DNA of 64,000 bases from an uncultured Methanomicrobiales archaeon (lineage in GTDB: Archaea; Halobacteriota; Methanomicrobia; Methanomicrobiales; Methanospirillaceae): positions 248,001 to 312,000 of the forward strand of contig CAILCG010000014.1 of the NCBI GenBank assembly GCA_903832665.1. Direction: 5' to 3'. Positions 38,061 through 47,397 of the stretch are shown piece by piece. Position 1 is the stretch's first letter; each line of letters opens with the position of its first letter. The notes under the pieces are model-generated. The model was not told the DNA's origin. It saw nothing but the letters and a program-made list of their open reading frames with translations, and did not search any database. Position numbers and translations under genes: made by a program.

Positions 38061-39062
38061 GTGTCCATGACAGAACCAGATGAAGAAATTTCCCAACTGA
38101 CCCGGCAGGCGAAACTATTTTCCGCGGATCTTTCGGCGCTCCGGGACGAGATGAAGAATGTCATTGTTGGTCAGGAAGCGGTGATCGACCGGCTCATCAT
38201 TGCCTTATGTGCAGACGGCCATGTGCTGCTGGAAGGAGTGCCGGGAATTGCAAAGACACTGATGATCCGCACCCTCTCCCAATGCATTGACTGCAGTTTT
38301 GTCCGGCTCCAGTTCACACCGGATCTTCTTCCCGCAGATATCATGGGAACCAAGATCTACAACCAGAAAGATGCAAGTTTCTCAACGATCAAGGGTCCGG
38401 TCTTTGCCCATTTTGTCCTTGCCGATGAGATCAACCGTGCACCGCCCAAAGTGCAGTCCGCCCTGCTTGAAGCCATGCAGGAGAAACAGGTGACCATCCA
38501 GGGCGAGACCCACCAGCTGGCCCGCCCGTTCTTTGTGCTGGCCACCCAGAACCCGATCGAATCGGAGGGTACCTATCCCCTCCCGGAGGCGCAGGTTGAC
38601 CGCTTCATGTTCAAGGTACTGATCACGTACCCGGCCAAAGAAGACGAGGTCCTGATTCTCGACCGGTTCACGGAAGGCACCACCGTCATCCCGAAAAAGG
38701 TGATGAGTACCGAAAAGATCCTCGACATCCAGTCATTCACCCGAAGCCTGTACGCCGATGCCTCCATCAAGCGCTATGTCACGGAGCTCGTGGATGCCAC
38801 CCGCCGGCCGGCAGCCTATGCAATAGACACGGCCAGGTACGTTGGCTACGGTGCCTCCCCGCGTGCATCGATCAGCCTGATCCTTGGTGCCAAGGCCCGG
38901 GCTCTGATGGCATGCCGGGGGTTCGTGCTGCCCGAGGATGTCAAGGCAGTGGCACATGATGTGCTCAGGCACCGGATTATCCTGACGTACGAAGGCGAAG
39001 CTGAAGGCGTAACTCCCGATGCGATTATCGACAGTATTCTTCGGAATGTCAAGGTACCATGA
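38061..39062 (+). CDS. MoxR-type AAA+ ATPase
   Basis: A 333-residue MoxR ATPase. VIVGQEAVIDRLIIALCADGHVLLEGVPGIAKT contains Walker A (EGVPGIAKT), VLADEINRAPPKVQSALLEAMQEKQVTI contains Walker B and sensor residues, and FVLATQNPIESEGTYPLPEAQVDRFMF is sensor 1. It is a chaperone-like ATPase thought to act with VWA proteins. The GTG at 38061 has AGGTGA nine bases upstream; ATG 38067 is an alternative. It opens a four-gene run with DUF58, VWA and BatD-like proteins. Confidence 0.95.
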   Translation: MSMTEPDEEISQLTRQAKLFSADLSALRDEMKNVIVGQEAVIDRLIIALCADGHVLLEGVPGIAKTLMIRTLSQCIDCSFVRLQFTPDLLPADIMGTKIYNQKDASFSTIKGPVFAHFVLADEINRAPPKVQSALLEAMQEKQVTIQGETHQLARPFFVLATQNPIESEGTYPLPEAQVDRFMFKVLITYPAKEDEVLILDRFTEGTTVIPKKVMSTEKILDIQSFTRSLYADASIKRYVTELVDATRRPAAYAIDTARYVGYGASPRASISLILGAKARALMACRGFVLPEDVKAVAHDVLRHRIILTYEGEAEGVTPDAIIDSILRNVKVP

Positions 39063-39098
39063 ACGAAAACACGGCCATACCATTGAGGGGCTGAAGAC

Positions 39099-39992
39099 AT
39101 GGAAGACAGGACCGACTTGATACGACAGCTCAGGAAGATCGAGATCACGACCAATGCGCTGGTAGAGGGACTCCAGTCGGGACTCCACCACTCGCTCTTC
39201 AAAGGCCACGGGGTCGAGTTTGCCGAGATCCGGGAGTACGTGCCCGGGGACGATGTCCGCTCCATTGACTGGAAAGTTACCGCCCGGTACAACCGCCCGT
39301 TCATCAAGGAATATACCGAGGAGCGCGATCAGACATTTTATTTTGTCGTGGATATCTCCGGGTCCGGCACGTTTGGTTCAGCAACATCCAAACAGAAGAA
39401 GATTATCGAAGTGACTGCGAGCCTCGCATTTGCAGCGCTGAAAAACAACGACCGGATTGGTCTCTGCCTCATATCGGACCGGGTGGAAAAATTCCTGCCG
39501 GCAAAACGGGGGAAGAAACACCTGATCTCGATCCTCAACACCCTGATCGATCACCGGGCCGTATCTGCAAAAACTGATCTTGCCGTGGCTGCACGGTTTC
39601 TCGGGACCATCCTTGCGCGGAGGAGTTCATTGATCATCCTGTCGGATTTCATATCGCTGGATTTCCTGGGAACACTTAAAACCCTCCGTAAGCGTCACGA
39701 AGTCATTGCAATCCGGGTATCGGATCTGCGGGAACATGAGCTGCCCGATATCGGAACCATCGCGCTTGAAGACTCCGAGACTGGGGAACAGGTACTTGTT
39801 GACACGTCCGATGCCGGCGTTCGCATGAGGTACGCTGCACTGGTTGAGGAAGCGGAAAAAACACTTACCGTCGGCCTCTCCCGGGCAGGAATCGGGAATG
39901 TGTCAATCCTGACAACCGATCCCTACGAGATCCCCCTGCAAAAGTTCTTCCGGGGCATGAAGAGGAGGAGAACTCATGGCAGGATTCTATAA
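39099..39992 (+). CDS. DUF58 domain protein
   Basis: A 297-residue protein with the DUF58 signature GHGVEFAEIREYVPGDDVRSIDWKVTARYNRPFIKEYTEERDQTFYFVVDISGS. The metal-ion adhesion site is altered to DISGSGTF. It lacks membrane segments and ends in Arg-rich KRRRTHGRIL. DUF58 proteins are standard partners of MoxR ATPases and VWA proteins. Its end overlaps the next gene by 17 bp, showing translational coupling. Confidence 0.92.
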   Translation: MEDRTDLIRQLRKIEITTNALVEGLQSGLHHSLFKGHGVEFAEIREYVPGDDVRSIDWKVTARYNRPFIKEYTEERDQTFYFVVDISGSGTFGSATSKQKKIIEVTASLAFAALKNNDRIGLCLISDRVEKFLPAKRGKKHLISILNTLIDHRAVSAKTDLAVAARFLGTILARRSSLIILSDFISLDFLGTLKTLRKRHEVIAIRVSDLREHELPDIGTIALEDSETGEQVLVDTSDAGVRMRYAALVEEAEKTLTVGLSRAGIGNVSILTTDPYEIPLQKFFRGMKRRRTHGRIL

Positions 39993-40926
39993 CCCCGCGT
40001 GGCTCTGGGGCCTCCTCCTCCTGCCGGTGCTTGTTGCTGCCTATTACCTTGTGATCAGGAAAAAGAAACAGGAAGCGCTCCTCTTTTCCCAGATTGCATT
40101 TGTAAAATCTGCCCTTGGGGACAAGCAGAAATCCCGGCGCGTTCACCTGCTCTTTATCATCGCACTCGCTGCCATTGCCCTGATGTTCATCGGTCTGGCT
40201 GATCCCCATATCTCGCTTGACCAGGAAAAAATCGGGGTGAATGTCATCATTGTTATTGATGATTCCGGGAGCATGCAGGCCAGCGATTATCCACCTACCC
40301 GGCTCGAAGCGGCCAAGAGTTCTGCCGATTCGCTCATCAGGAATCTCGAGCCGGCCGATAATGCGGGGGTGGTGATCTTTGAATCCTCTGCAACTACCGC
40401 GGCATACCTGAGTCCCGACAAGGACCGGGTCCGGCAGAAACTTGCAGCCATAACCCCGAAACCCGGGCAGACCGCCATCGGGGATGGCCTTGCGCTGGCA
40501 GTGGACATGGCCCGGTCGATACCAAACAAAAAGAACGTAGTGATCCTGCTGTCAGATGGCGTGAATAACACCGGTATGGTTACCGTAGATGAGGCGGTCG
40601 CAGTGGCGCAGCAAGCCAATATCCAGGTCTTCACCATTGGCCTGGGTACGGCACAACCTCAGGTGATCGGGTATGACTGGATGACCAACCCGCAGTACGC
40701 GGACCTTGATGAGGCAACCCTCCGGTCCATTGCGGAAAAGACCGGTGGCAGGTATTTCAAATCCGTGGATGGGCAGACCCTGGCTGAGATCTACCGCGGA
40801 CTGAACAAGGAGATCGTCCGGGAACCTGAGGAAACAAGCGTTAAGGACTTCTTCATTGCAGCATCCCTTATCCTCATCCTCATTGAGATCTTCCTGCGGT
40901 ACGGGCGGGGGCGAATCATCCCATGA
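39976..40926 (+). CDS. BatA-like VWA-domain membrane protein
   Basis: A 316-residue protein. It has two N-terminal membrane helices (WLWGLLLLPVLVAAYYLVI and LLFIIALAAIALMFIGLA), a VWA domain with intact MIDAS (IVIDDSGSMQASD, GQTAIGDGLALAVDMA, LLSDGVNNTG), and a C-terminal helix (FFIAASLILILIEIFLRYG). This is the Aerotolerance BatA architecture. It binds a metal ion and presumably partner proteins at the membrane. The stop overlaps the next start as ATGA. Confidence 0.93.
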   Translation: MAGFYNPAWLWGLLLLPVLVAAYYLVIRKKKQEALLFSQIAFVKSALGDKQKSRRVHLLFIIALAAIALMFIGLADPHISLDQEKIGVNVIIVIDDSGSMQASDYPPTRLEAAKSSADSLIRNLEPADNAGVVIFESSATTAAYLSPDKDRVRQKLAAITPKPGQTAIGDGLALAVDMARSIPNKKNVVILLSDGVNNTGMVTVDEAVAVAQQANIQVFTIGLGTAQPQVIGYDWMTNPQYADLDEATLRSIAEKTGGRYFKSVDGQTLAEIYRGLNKEIVREPEETSVKDFFIAASLILILIEIFLRYGRGRIIP

Positions 40927-42527
40927 GATGGCAGGCATCCTGTATCCTCCTGCTGCTCTGCCTCCTTATCCCGTTAGTCATGGCAGGAGATATTTCCCTT
41001 GCCGCAGACCAGCAGGACTACTATTTCTTAACCGGGCAACCCGTGGAGATCCCGCTTGTGGTGACCAGCACATTTTCGGGGGAGACGCCCGGAACCGTCC
41101 GGTTCTCAACCGATGCCCGGCTCCAGAAGACCGGAGTGGTGATGATCAGCACGCAGAACCGGATCCTGAGCCAGAAAGTCCCGGCGGGCCGGTCCTTCTT
41201 AAACCTCACGCTGGCCCCCTCACAGGTTTCCCGGGACTACAAAGTGCATGTCTCATTCTACTATACAGCCCCGGTCAATGCCAGCCTGCCGGAGTTTTAC
41301 ATCCACATTGTCACCAATCCAGGTCTCCTTAAGGATTCTGCGGTACCTCTGGTAAGCACCAGCCGGCCCGAGACAGGGGGGATCCCCACGAACAGTTCGG
41401 TAAGTATCGCTGAAAAGACCGTGAGCACCCGGCAGCAGATGGGATCCGACAGCACGGGACAACAGGCAATCGCCAGTATCCATCCGCAGCCGGATACCCA
41501 GGCCGAACGACAGCAGCAACAGCGCGACAAGGAGAAGCGGGAGCGGGAACAGATGGAATTTGACGGAAGGCTTGAAACATCACCACTGTTTATCGCCGTT
41601 AACGAAAGCCTTGTTGCCGAAGGCTTCACCCGCCAGACGTTCGATACCCAGCCTGCGGGTAATGATACCGGCACATTCTCGATGGTGTACCGGAAAGGTG
41701 CAGAGGATCGGGTCGTTGTGCAGGGTTCAATGCAGAGCGGAGTAGTTCCATCGTTACATGAGGCTTCCAATGCTGCTATCACCGCAGATCCTGCACTGGG
41801 TGTAAACAGAACATTCCTGTCATTCAACCGGACATTACAGGAACAGGGGTTCGGGCACGCAGAAACACTGATCAACCGCACGCTCACCGGTACTATGGCA
41901 AATATTACGTACTCCGCAATGGATGGAAAAAAAGCGTACGTGAATGCCACGACAGAAGCAGGTCATGTTGTAAAAGTGACCATGGAACAGGAGACAGGGC
42001 CGGCCGGTTTTGTGGATGTCGCACTCTTTTCCCTGGCAACGGTACTCCTCCTGGTTTTCGGAGGGTTCGCGTACCGGAAATACATAAAGCGCAAGCAGCC
42101 AATCCCCGATGCCCGGACCGGTTCATTGCCACAGGACTTTGACCACCGTAAGGAAGCCGAACGGCTTCTTAACGAAGCCGGGCTGGCTTCAGACCAGCAC
42201 CGCTACACGGATGCATGCGGGCAGGCAGGCCGGGCACTCAGGGTATTCCTGTCGTACGAGTACGGAAACCAGGGCGAGGTCACGACAGCGGAAATTGTAT
42301 CGCTGTTGAGCAAGTCTGGCCGGGATACAGGACAGATTGAGGCTCTGCTCGAACGGTGTGATGAGGGGGCATTTGCCCGGCAGGAGCCTGCTGATGCGGA
42401 AATATCATCCATGATCAGCCGGATCCGGGAAATTATTGCCACAGCGGGACCGAAAAAAACACAGGAAGGAAATCTTTCATTGCAACACTATCTGATTCCC
42501 GGTAATTTTTTGTCGGGACCCGGGTAA
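40923..42527 (+). CDS. BatD-like exported membrane protein
   Basis: A 534-residue protein with a signal peptide (CILLLLCLLIPLVMAG), an N-terminal beta-sandwich (YYFLTGQPVEIPLVVTSTFSGETPGTVRFS), a Gln/Arg-rich coiled stretch (AERQQQQRDKEKREREQMEFD), a second extracellular domain of about 120 residues, one membrane helix (VDVALFSLATVLLLVFGGFAYRKYI) and a cytosolic helical tail with TPR-like character (RLLNEAGLASDQHRYTDACGQAGRALRVFL). This matches the place and topology of BatD-type proteins in MoxR-VWA operons, but sequence similarity is only partial. Confidence 0.75.
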   Translation: MRWQASCILLLLCLLIPLVMAGDISLAADQQDYYFLTGQPVEIPLVVTSTFSGETPGTVRFSTDARLQKTGVVMISTQNRILSQKVPAGRSFLNLTLAPSQVSRDYKVHVSFYYTAPVNASLPEFYIHIVTNPGLLKDSAVPLVSTSRPETGGIPTNSSVSIAEKTVSTRQQMGSDSTGQQAIASIHPQPDTQAERQQQQRDKEKREREQMEFDGRLETSPLFIAVNESLVAEGFTRQTFDTQPAGNDTGTFSMVYRKGAEDRVVVQGSMQSGVVPSLHEASNAAITADPALGVNRTFLSFNRTLQEQGFGHAETLINRTLTGTMANITYSAMDGKKAYVNATTEAGHVVKVTMEQETGPAGFVDVALFSLATVLLLVFGGFAYRKYIKRKQPIPDARTGSLPQDFDHRKEAERLLNEAGLASDQHRYTDACGQAGRALRVFLSYEYGNQGEVTTAEIVSLLSKSGRDTGQIEALLERCDEGAFARQEPADAEISSMISRIREIIATAGPKKTQEGNLSLQHYLIPGNFLSGPG

Positions 42528-42589
42528 AAGACACATTCTGTTTTTTTTAACCCCATGCTTAATATTCCAAAAAACGTCACCTGTTCACC

Positions 42590-42832
42590 ATGCAGGACCC
42601 TGAAACCAAGGAGATGCTCGCCGACCTCATCTGGCTCAATGCCGTTATCGCGACCGAACTCATCCAGATCACCGAGAACACATCTGCGATCCTTCGCAAA
42701 TCCCCGCCTCCGGAAAGTTGCCTTGCCCAGCACCAGGACCTCCGGAAAACCGCGCTCGAAATGGCAGAAAAGTACCGCCCGTCTGGAGCAACCCCGACAG
42801 CGCTTGCCCGGCACCTGCTCAAACACCAGTAA
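42590..42832 (+). CDS. Small helical protein of unknown function
   Basis: An 80-residue protein predicted all-helical, MQDPETKEMLADLIWLNAVIATELIQITENTSAILRK, then LAQHQDLRKTALEMAEKYRP. I do not recognise the family. It is soluble, slightly acidic, and lies 63 bp after the BatD-like gene, before the glycosyltransferase. Codon use looks like that of its neighbours, which supports it being real. Confidence 0.55.
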   Translation: MQDPETKEMLADLIWLNAVIATELIQITENTSAILRKSPPPESCLAQHQDLRKTALEMAEKYRPSGATPTALARHLLKHQ

Positions 42833-42985
42833 TGTTATTGGCACACTCTGCCCACGGGTATAGTACAATTCGTAAATGCAGGTACGATGAGGAATGCAGG
42901 TACGGATACAATTCCGTTCATGCAGCTCCTTTGCAGTGCGGGATATTTTTCCCCCTCATCTCCGCCCCCCAGGAGCAGACCCGTC

Positions 42986-43690
42986 ATGACCACCCCCGGC
43001 GCAAAGTTCAGTCTTGTCATCCCCGCGTATAACGAAGAGAAACGGATCCGGGTGCTCTTCGATGAGATACCGGCTTTTGACGGCGAACTGATTGTTGTCT
43101 GCGACGGAACCGACCGGACAGCCGAATGTGTCAGCAGGATCGCAGAGAAACGCAGGGATCTCTCGATCCGCTGCCTGGTCTTCGATCACCGGCTGGGCAA
43201 GGGTGGCGGGGTTATCGAAGGACTCAAAGCCGCCCAGACGCCATTCGTGGGATACTTCGATGCGGATGGTTCTACGGGCATCGGCGAGATGCAGCGGCTC
43301 TTTACCTACCTCCCCGGTTCCGATGGTGCCATAGGTTCGCGCTGGGTGGTAGGCTCGGAACTCCGGGTACGGCAGGGCATTATGCGTAGGCTCGAGAGCC
43401 GGGCATTCAATCTCCTGATCCGCCTACTCTTCGGCCTCACCTACAACGATACCCAGTGCGGGGCCAAAGTCTTTACCAAAGCGGCAGTCGATGCGGTCCT
43501 GCCCCGTATGACCTCACGGGGATTTGAGTTTGATGTCGAGCTGCTCTGGCGGATGAGAATGGCCGGTTATTCCATAACGGAAGTGCCTATCGTCTGGCAG
43601 AACACAGGCGATTCCCGGGTGCAGAAGCGGGACATGATCCGGATGCTCACCGGTCTCTTTGCCATCCGGTTCGGACCAGGAAAGGTATGA
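42986..43690 (+). CDS. Family 2 glycosyltransferase (dolichyl-phosphate sugar synthase-like)
   Basis: A 234-residue GT-A enzyme. SLVIPAYNEEKRIRVLFDEI begins the nucleotide-binding half, GYFDADGSTGIGEM contains the metal-binding DAD, and FNLLIRLLFGLTYNDTQCGAKVF and GFEFDVELLWRMRMAGYSITEVPIVW are typical of dolichyl-phosphate glucose or mannose synthases. No C-terminal membrane helices are present. ATG 42986 has AGGAG upstream; the longer frame from 42887 is unlikely. It overlaps the next gene as ATGA. Confidence 0.88.
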   Translation: MTTPGAKFSLVIPAYNEEKRIRVLFDEIPAFDGELIVVCDGTDRTAECVSRIAEKRRDLSIRCLVFDHRLGKGGGVIEGLKAAQTPFVGYFDADGSTGIGEMQRLFTYLPGSDGAIGSRWVVGSELRVRQGIMRRLESRAFNLLIRLLFGLTYNDTQCGAKVFTKAAVDAVLPRMTSRGFEFDVELLWRMRMAGYSITEVPIVWQNTGDSRVQKRDMIRMLTGLFAIRFGPGKV

Positions 43691-45513
43691 TCCCGTTATC
43701 AAGAGAAGAACAGAAGAAAGAAGCATTCCGCCTCTTTGAAGACGGGCGGTATATCGAGTCTGGCCAGCTCTGCACGATCCTGTTGGAATCCGGGAAGGAT
43801 TCCGCGATCGATGTGCTCGCCGCAACCAACCTCTACTACATGGGCAAACTCGATGAAGCGGAGGTTTTTTTTAAGGATCTTGCCCAGAAGATGCCGGACT
43901 CATCCTATGTCCACAGTTACCTGGCAAAAATATTCGAAGCCCGGGGGGATGAAGGAGCAATTGCGGAATACGCGACTGCCGTCCACCTGGATCCCTCCAA
44001 CCAGGATGCCCTGCGGAGTTATGCAGAATATCTTCTCGTTCACAAGGATTACCGGGCTGCACTGCCCGTATTCAAGCGGCTTGTGCAGCTGGGCCGGAAA
44101 AACGCTGATGTCAGGCACCTGATGCAGGTGCTCTTAGGAATTGGCGAGGCCCAAGAAGCGCTCGCAACCCATGAGGTGCTCAGTGGCGGGACTGCGTCGG
44201 GCCATGAATATGTCGATGCACTGGTCACCACCGGCAATTTCCCCGCAGCTGCGGAACTGGCGTACCGGATCTACAAGGAGACCCGGGATCCCGCAGTACT
44301 GAGGAAATACCTGTCTGCCCTCTCCTGCTACGATGTGCAGGCGTCCCTGGATGCCTACGCCGGACAGATCGACTCCGGTACTGATAGCGGGATTCTCTTT
44401 GATTATGTGGTGCTCCTGCAGGCTGAAGGGAGATCAGATGAAGCACTTGCTACTGCTCGGGCACTGGCCGGGCGCTCTCACCTTCCGGTGTATCGTCTTC
44501 TTGTCTGCGATCTGTATGCTGCCGGGGCGGACGCAGGGGAAGGAAGGACCGAAGCCCTTGTCGCATACGAGCACCTGATCCGGGACGAGCTTGTGACAAA
44601 AAACGATCTGGACCTCCTGAGAACGATCATCGGCCGGTACCGCGAGCACCTCACCGCGTGGGTACCGCGGGATGGTGCGATCCAGAGGTTCCTGGGCATT
44701 GTTTCTTCAGATGTGAATGTCGCAAGCCTGCTCGAGACTGCCCTTCTCTACGAAAATGCGGGTGACGCTGCCGAAGCCCGGTCCTGGTATTACCGGGCAT
44801 ACCGTTCAGATTTTCTTAACGGGGGACTATCTTATGCGCATTTCCTCGATGCCCATGGCGAAGGGCGCGAGTGCGAGAAGGTGATGCTCTACATTCTCTC
44901 GAATGTAAAAAAGAGCACCGATCTCAACCGGGTTGCTGCCGTTATCGTGGACCGGCATGGCACCATGCACCAGCTCAGGCGGCTGATGGAGCAGCTGCTT
45001 GCCAAACTCGAAACCCGCAGCGCAACGCTGAACTCCGAAGGTCTGGAGTTGCTTTCAACAACCTATTTCATTGCCGGCACCAATGCTCACGAAGAGCAGA
45101 ACTATGCCAGCTGCAAGTACTACTGCCTGAGCGGGATGGACGTAATGCCCGCCCACACCCGGGCCATCCGCCTGGAAGATTTCCTTGCCCTTATCCGGGC
45201 CTGCAAGGAGAAGTCAGTAGCCGATCGCCCGATCATGAACATGCCGGTGGCAAAAAAACGGGCACCCGCTGCCCAGCCGGCCCAGGTGATCACCGACAAG
45301 CTCGGCCTGACGGAACAGGAGGCCAGGATCCTTGAGTTCATCCGGCTGCACCGTACGGCAAACGAGATGGAACTGCGCAAGGTGCTCGGGACCCGCAGGG
45401 TGGTCGGGATTGTCAACCGCCTGATCCAGAAAGCAACCGCACAGGGATGGCTGCTGATCGCAAAGAAAGGAGTGGGGGAGGAGGGAGAAGCCTATGAATA
45501 TACCGGAACCTGA
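43687..45513 (+). CDS. TPR-repeat protein with C-terminal winged helix
   Basis: A 608-residue cytosolic protein built almost wholly of TPR-like helix pairs: EEQKKEAFRLFEDGRYIESGQLCTILLES, YYMGKLDEAEVFFKDLAQKMPDSSYVHSYLAKIFEARGDEGAIAEYATAVHLDP and SYAEYLLVHKDYRAALPVFKRLVQ are clearest. The last 70 residues form a winged helix (LGLTEQEARILEFIRLHRTANEMELRKVLGTRRVVGIVNRLIQKATAQGWLLIAKKG). Its end overlaps the downstream BrxD-like ATPase gene by 20 bp, so the two proteins are probably made together and may interact. I do not know a named family with this combination. Confidence 0.8.
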   Translation: MIPLSREEQKKEAFRLFEDGRYIESGQLCTILLESGKDSAIDVLAATNLYYMGKLDEAEVFFKDLAQKMPDSSYVHSYLAKIFEARGDEGAIAEYATAVHLDPSNQDALRSYAEYLLVHKDYRAALPVFKRLVQLGRKNADVRHLMQVLLGIGEAQEALATHEVLSGGTASGHEYVDALVTTGNFPAAAELAYRIYKETRDPAVLRKYLSALSCYDVQASLDAYAGQIDSGTDSGILFDYVVLLQAEGRSDEALATARALAGRSHLPVYRLLVCDLYAAGADAGEGRTEALVAYEHLIRDELVTKNDLDLLRTIIGRYREHLTAWVPRDGAIQRFLGIVSSDVNVASLLETALLYENAGDAAEARSWYYRAYRSDFLNGGLSYAHFLDAHGEGRECEKVMLYILSNVKKSTDLNRVAAVIVDRHGTMHQLRRLMEQLLAKLETRSATLNSEGLELLSTTYFIAGTNAHEEQNYASCKYYCLSGMDVMPAHTRAIRLEDFLALIRACKEKSVADRPIMNMPVAKKRAPAAQPAQVITDKLGLTEQEARILEFIRLHRTANEMELRKVLGTRRVVGIVNRLIQKATAQGWLLIAKKGVGEEGEAYEYTGT

Positions 45514-46798
45514 ACGGATGGACCAGCGCAGGCTCGAGAGCATCAACATCATCAACGCGTTGCGCAGGGGCACGGTGCCCGCGAGCGGGCTGGAGCGGAT
45601 CGCAGTCGGGTTGGATGTCGAAGAGGGTGTGATCAGCCGGCAGCTGGATTATGTTGCCCAGAGCGGCGGGGATCTCAAATTTATCCGGGGCGATTACGGG
45701 AGCGGCAAGACGTTTCTCGTTGCCCGGGCACTCGAGATCGCCCGTACCAAGGGGTTTGTCACCTCGCATGTGATCATCTCTGCTGCCACCCCGCTCTACA
45801 AGATCAAAGGCATCTACCAGCAGGTCTGTGCCAACCTCAGAACGAGTGGCGAAGAGCATGCGATCAAGACAATTCTCGACAACTGGCTCTTTGCGATCGA
45901 AGAGCGGCTGCTCTCAGTGAGCGGAACCGGCCTTGAAGACGCCGCACTTGAAGACGCCACTGAGCGGGAGATCGAGACTGCGCTCAGCGGGATCAGCGAG
46001 GTGAATACCGCCCTTGCAGCGGCATTGCGCACGTACTACCGGGCGAATAATACCGGCGACTTCCCGCTGGCACAGGCGGCACTGGGCTGGATTGCCGGGG
46101 AACCCAATATCGGACGGGACTTCAAGCAGAAGGCGGGGATCAAGGGCGAGCTCGACGACACGATCGCGTTTATTTTCCTGCGGGGGCTTGTCTCCATCAT
46201 TCACGGGGCCGGTTACAGCGGCATTGCGATCGCGGTCGATGAGATGGAAACTACCCAGGGACTCCAGCGCAACCAGCGGGAGAAGGGGTACCACACGCTC
46301 GTCCGGATCATCGATGCCCTTGACCGGGGGGAGATGCCCCGCTGCTTCTTCCTCTTCACCGGCACCCCCGCCATGTATGACGGTTCCCGCGGTATCCGTT
46401 CGGTCCCGCCGCTCTATGATCGCATCAGCGTGGTGGTGCAGAACGATGCCTACCGCAACCCCCGCCAGCCACAGATTATGCTGGAGAAGTTCGATACCTC
46501 GAAACTTGAACTCGTAGCGCTGAAAGTCGTGGATGTCTATGCCCAGGCCTACACGGAGCCGGACCGGGAGCGGGTCTCGCACCGCTTCATCCGGGCGATG
46601 ATCAAGAAGATTACCACCCGTTTCGGGGGCAGGATTGACGTGATCCCCCGGATTTTCTTAAAAGAGTTTGTCGATGTGCTGGACAAGTGCGAGCTGTATG
46701 AGGATTATACTCCCGGGGATGCCTACGACTTCGATGCCGAACACCTGATCGGGGACCTGAAAAAAGAAGAGGAGGCGGTCATGGTGGTCAGGTACTGA
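45494..46798 (+). CDS. BrxD-like (DUF2791) P-loop ATPase
   Basis: A 434-residue ATPase. The N-terminal helical part RRLESINIINALRRGTVPASGLERIAVGLDVEEGVISRQLDYV precedes Walker A IRGDYGSGKTFLVARAL (residues 65-80). Typical DUF2791 segments follow: SHVIISAATPLYKIKGIYQQV, IAIAVDEMETTQGLQR as Walker B, and CFFLFTGTPAMYDGSRGIRSVPPLYDRI. Homologues include BrxD of type 2 BREX phage-defence systems, usually beside a helicase; no helicase, methylase or PglZ is present in this window. It starts at ATG 45494 with GGAGG-like sequence upstream, inside the TPR gene. Confidence 0.82.
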   Translation: MNIPEPERMDQRRLESINIINALRRGTVPASGLERIAVGLDVEEGVISRQLDYVAQSGGDLKFIRGDYGSGKTFLVARALEIARTKGFVTSHVIISAATPLYKIKGIYQQVCANLRTSGEEHAIKTILDNWLFAIEERLLSVSGTGLEDAALEDATEREIETALSGISEVNTALAAALRTYYRANNTGDFPLAQAALGWIAGEPNIGRDFKQKAGIKGELDDTIAFIFLRGLVSIIHGAGYSGIAIAVDEMETTQGLQRNQREKGYHTLVRIIDALDRGEMPRCFFLFTGTPAMYDGSRGIRSVPPLYDRISVVVQNDAYRNPRQPQIMLEKFDTSKLELVALKVVDVYAQAYTEPDRERVSHRFIRAMIKKITTRFGGRIDVIPRIFLKEFVDVLDKCELYEDYTPGDAYDFDAEHLIGDLKKEEEAVMVVRY

Positions 46799-46851
46799 TC
46801 ATCCCGCCGGAAAAGACAAGGTTTTACGCTTCAAGAGCTTAACATACCAGC

Positions 46852-47385
46852 ATGCGCCGGGCTCTGCTTCTCTTCCTCCTTGCGGCGGTTTTTTTGTGCG
46901 CCCTGGCTTCCGGAGCAGGAACTGCAGCCCTCACCCTCAATGCCTCAGAGAACCGGGCTCACATCGGGGATGCGATCACGCTCAGCGGCACCGTGTCCGG
47001 CATCAAGACGATTGCAGTGTACCTCTTTGTGACGGGCCCCGACCTTGACAACCGGGGCGTCACTCTCGATAATCTCGATATTCCTGCGGGACGTGGATTG
47101 TTCACCACAGCACCGGTACACCTGGAGAACGGCACCTGGTCCTATACCTGGGACACTGCCGTCATCCTGGGCAATCTCAAGCCGGGCAATTATACAATAT
47201 ATGTAGTCGATTCCCCGGTCGACCGGCTGCGCTTTATCAAAGGCGATTACACATCAACAGAAATTATTTTTCTTCCCTCGGAACAACCAACCAGTGAGGC
47301 TCCGCTGGGGCCCTGTGTCCCGGTAGTGGCTCTGGTTATCACGGGAGTTATTTTTCTTGGATATACGCGGATGCGTCGGAAGTAG
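46852..47385 (+). CDS. Exported protein with C-terminal membrane anchor
   Basis: A 177-residue protein with a signal peptide (RALLLFLLAAVFLCALASGAG), an Ig-like beta-sandwich (LNASENRAHIGDAITLSGTVSGIKTIAVYLFVTGPDLDNRG, ENGTWSYTWDTAVILGNLKPGNYTIYVVDSPVDR) and a terminal membrane helix (VPVVALVITGVIFLGYTRMRRK). The domain resembles that of methanogen surface proteins (DUF3821 related). It lies 53 bp after the ATPase gene; whether it belongs to that operon is unclear. Confidence 0.75.
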   Translation: MRRALLLFLLAAVFLCALASGAGTAALTLNASENRAHIGDAITLSGTVSGIKTIAVYLFVTGPDLDNRGVTLDNLDIPAGRGLFTTAPVHLENGTWSYTWDTAVILGNLKPGNYTIYVVDSPVDRLRFIKGDYTSTEIIFLPSEQPTSEAPLGPCVPVVALVITGVIFLGYTRMRRK

Positions 47386-47397
47386 GATTAAAAAAAA

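Noticed and set aside
45494-46798. Complete BREX phage-defence system
   Set aside because: Only a BrxD-like ATPase is present; no PglX, PglZ, BrxHI helicase or other BREX gene lies in the window.
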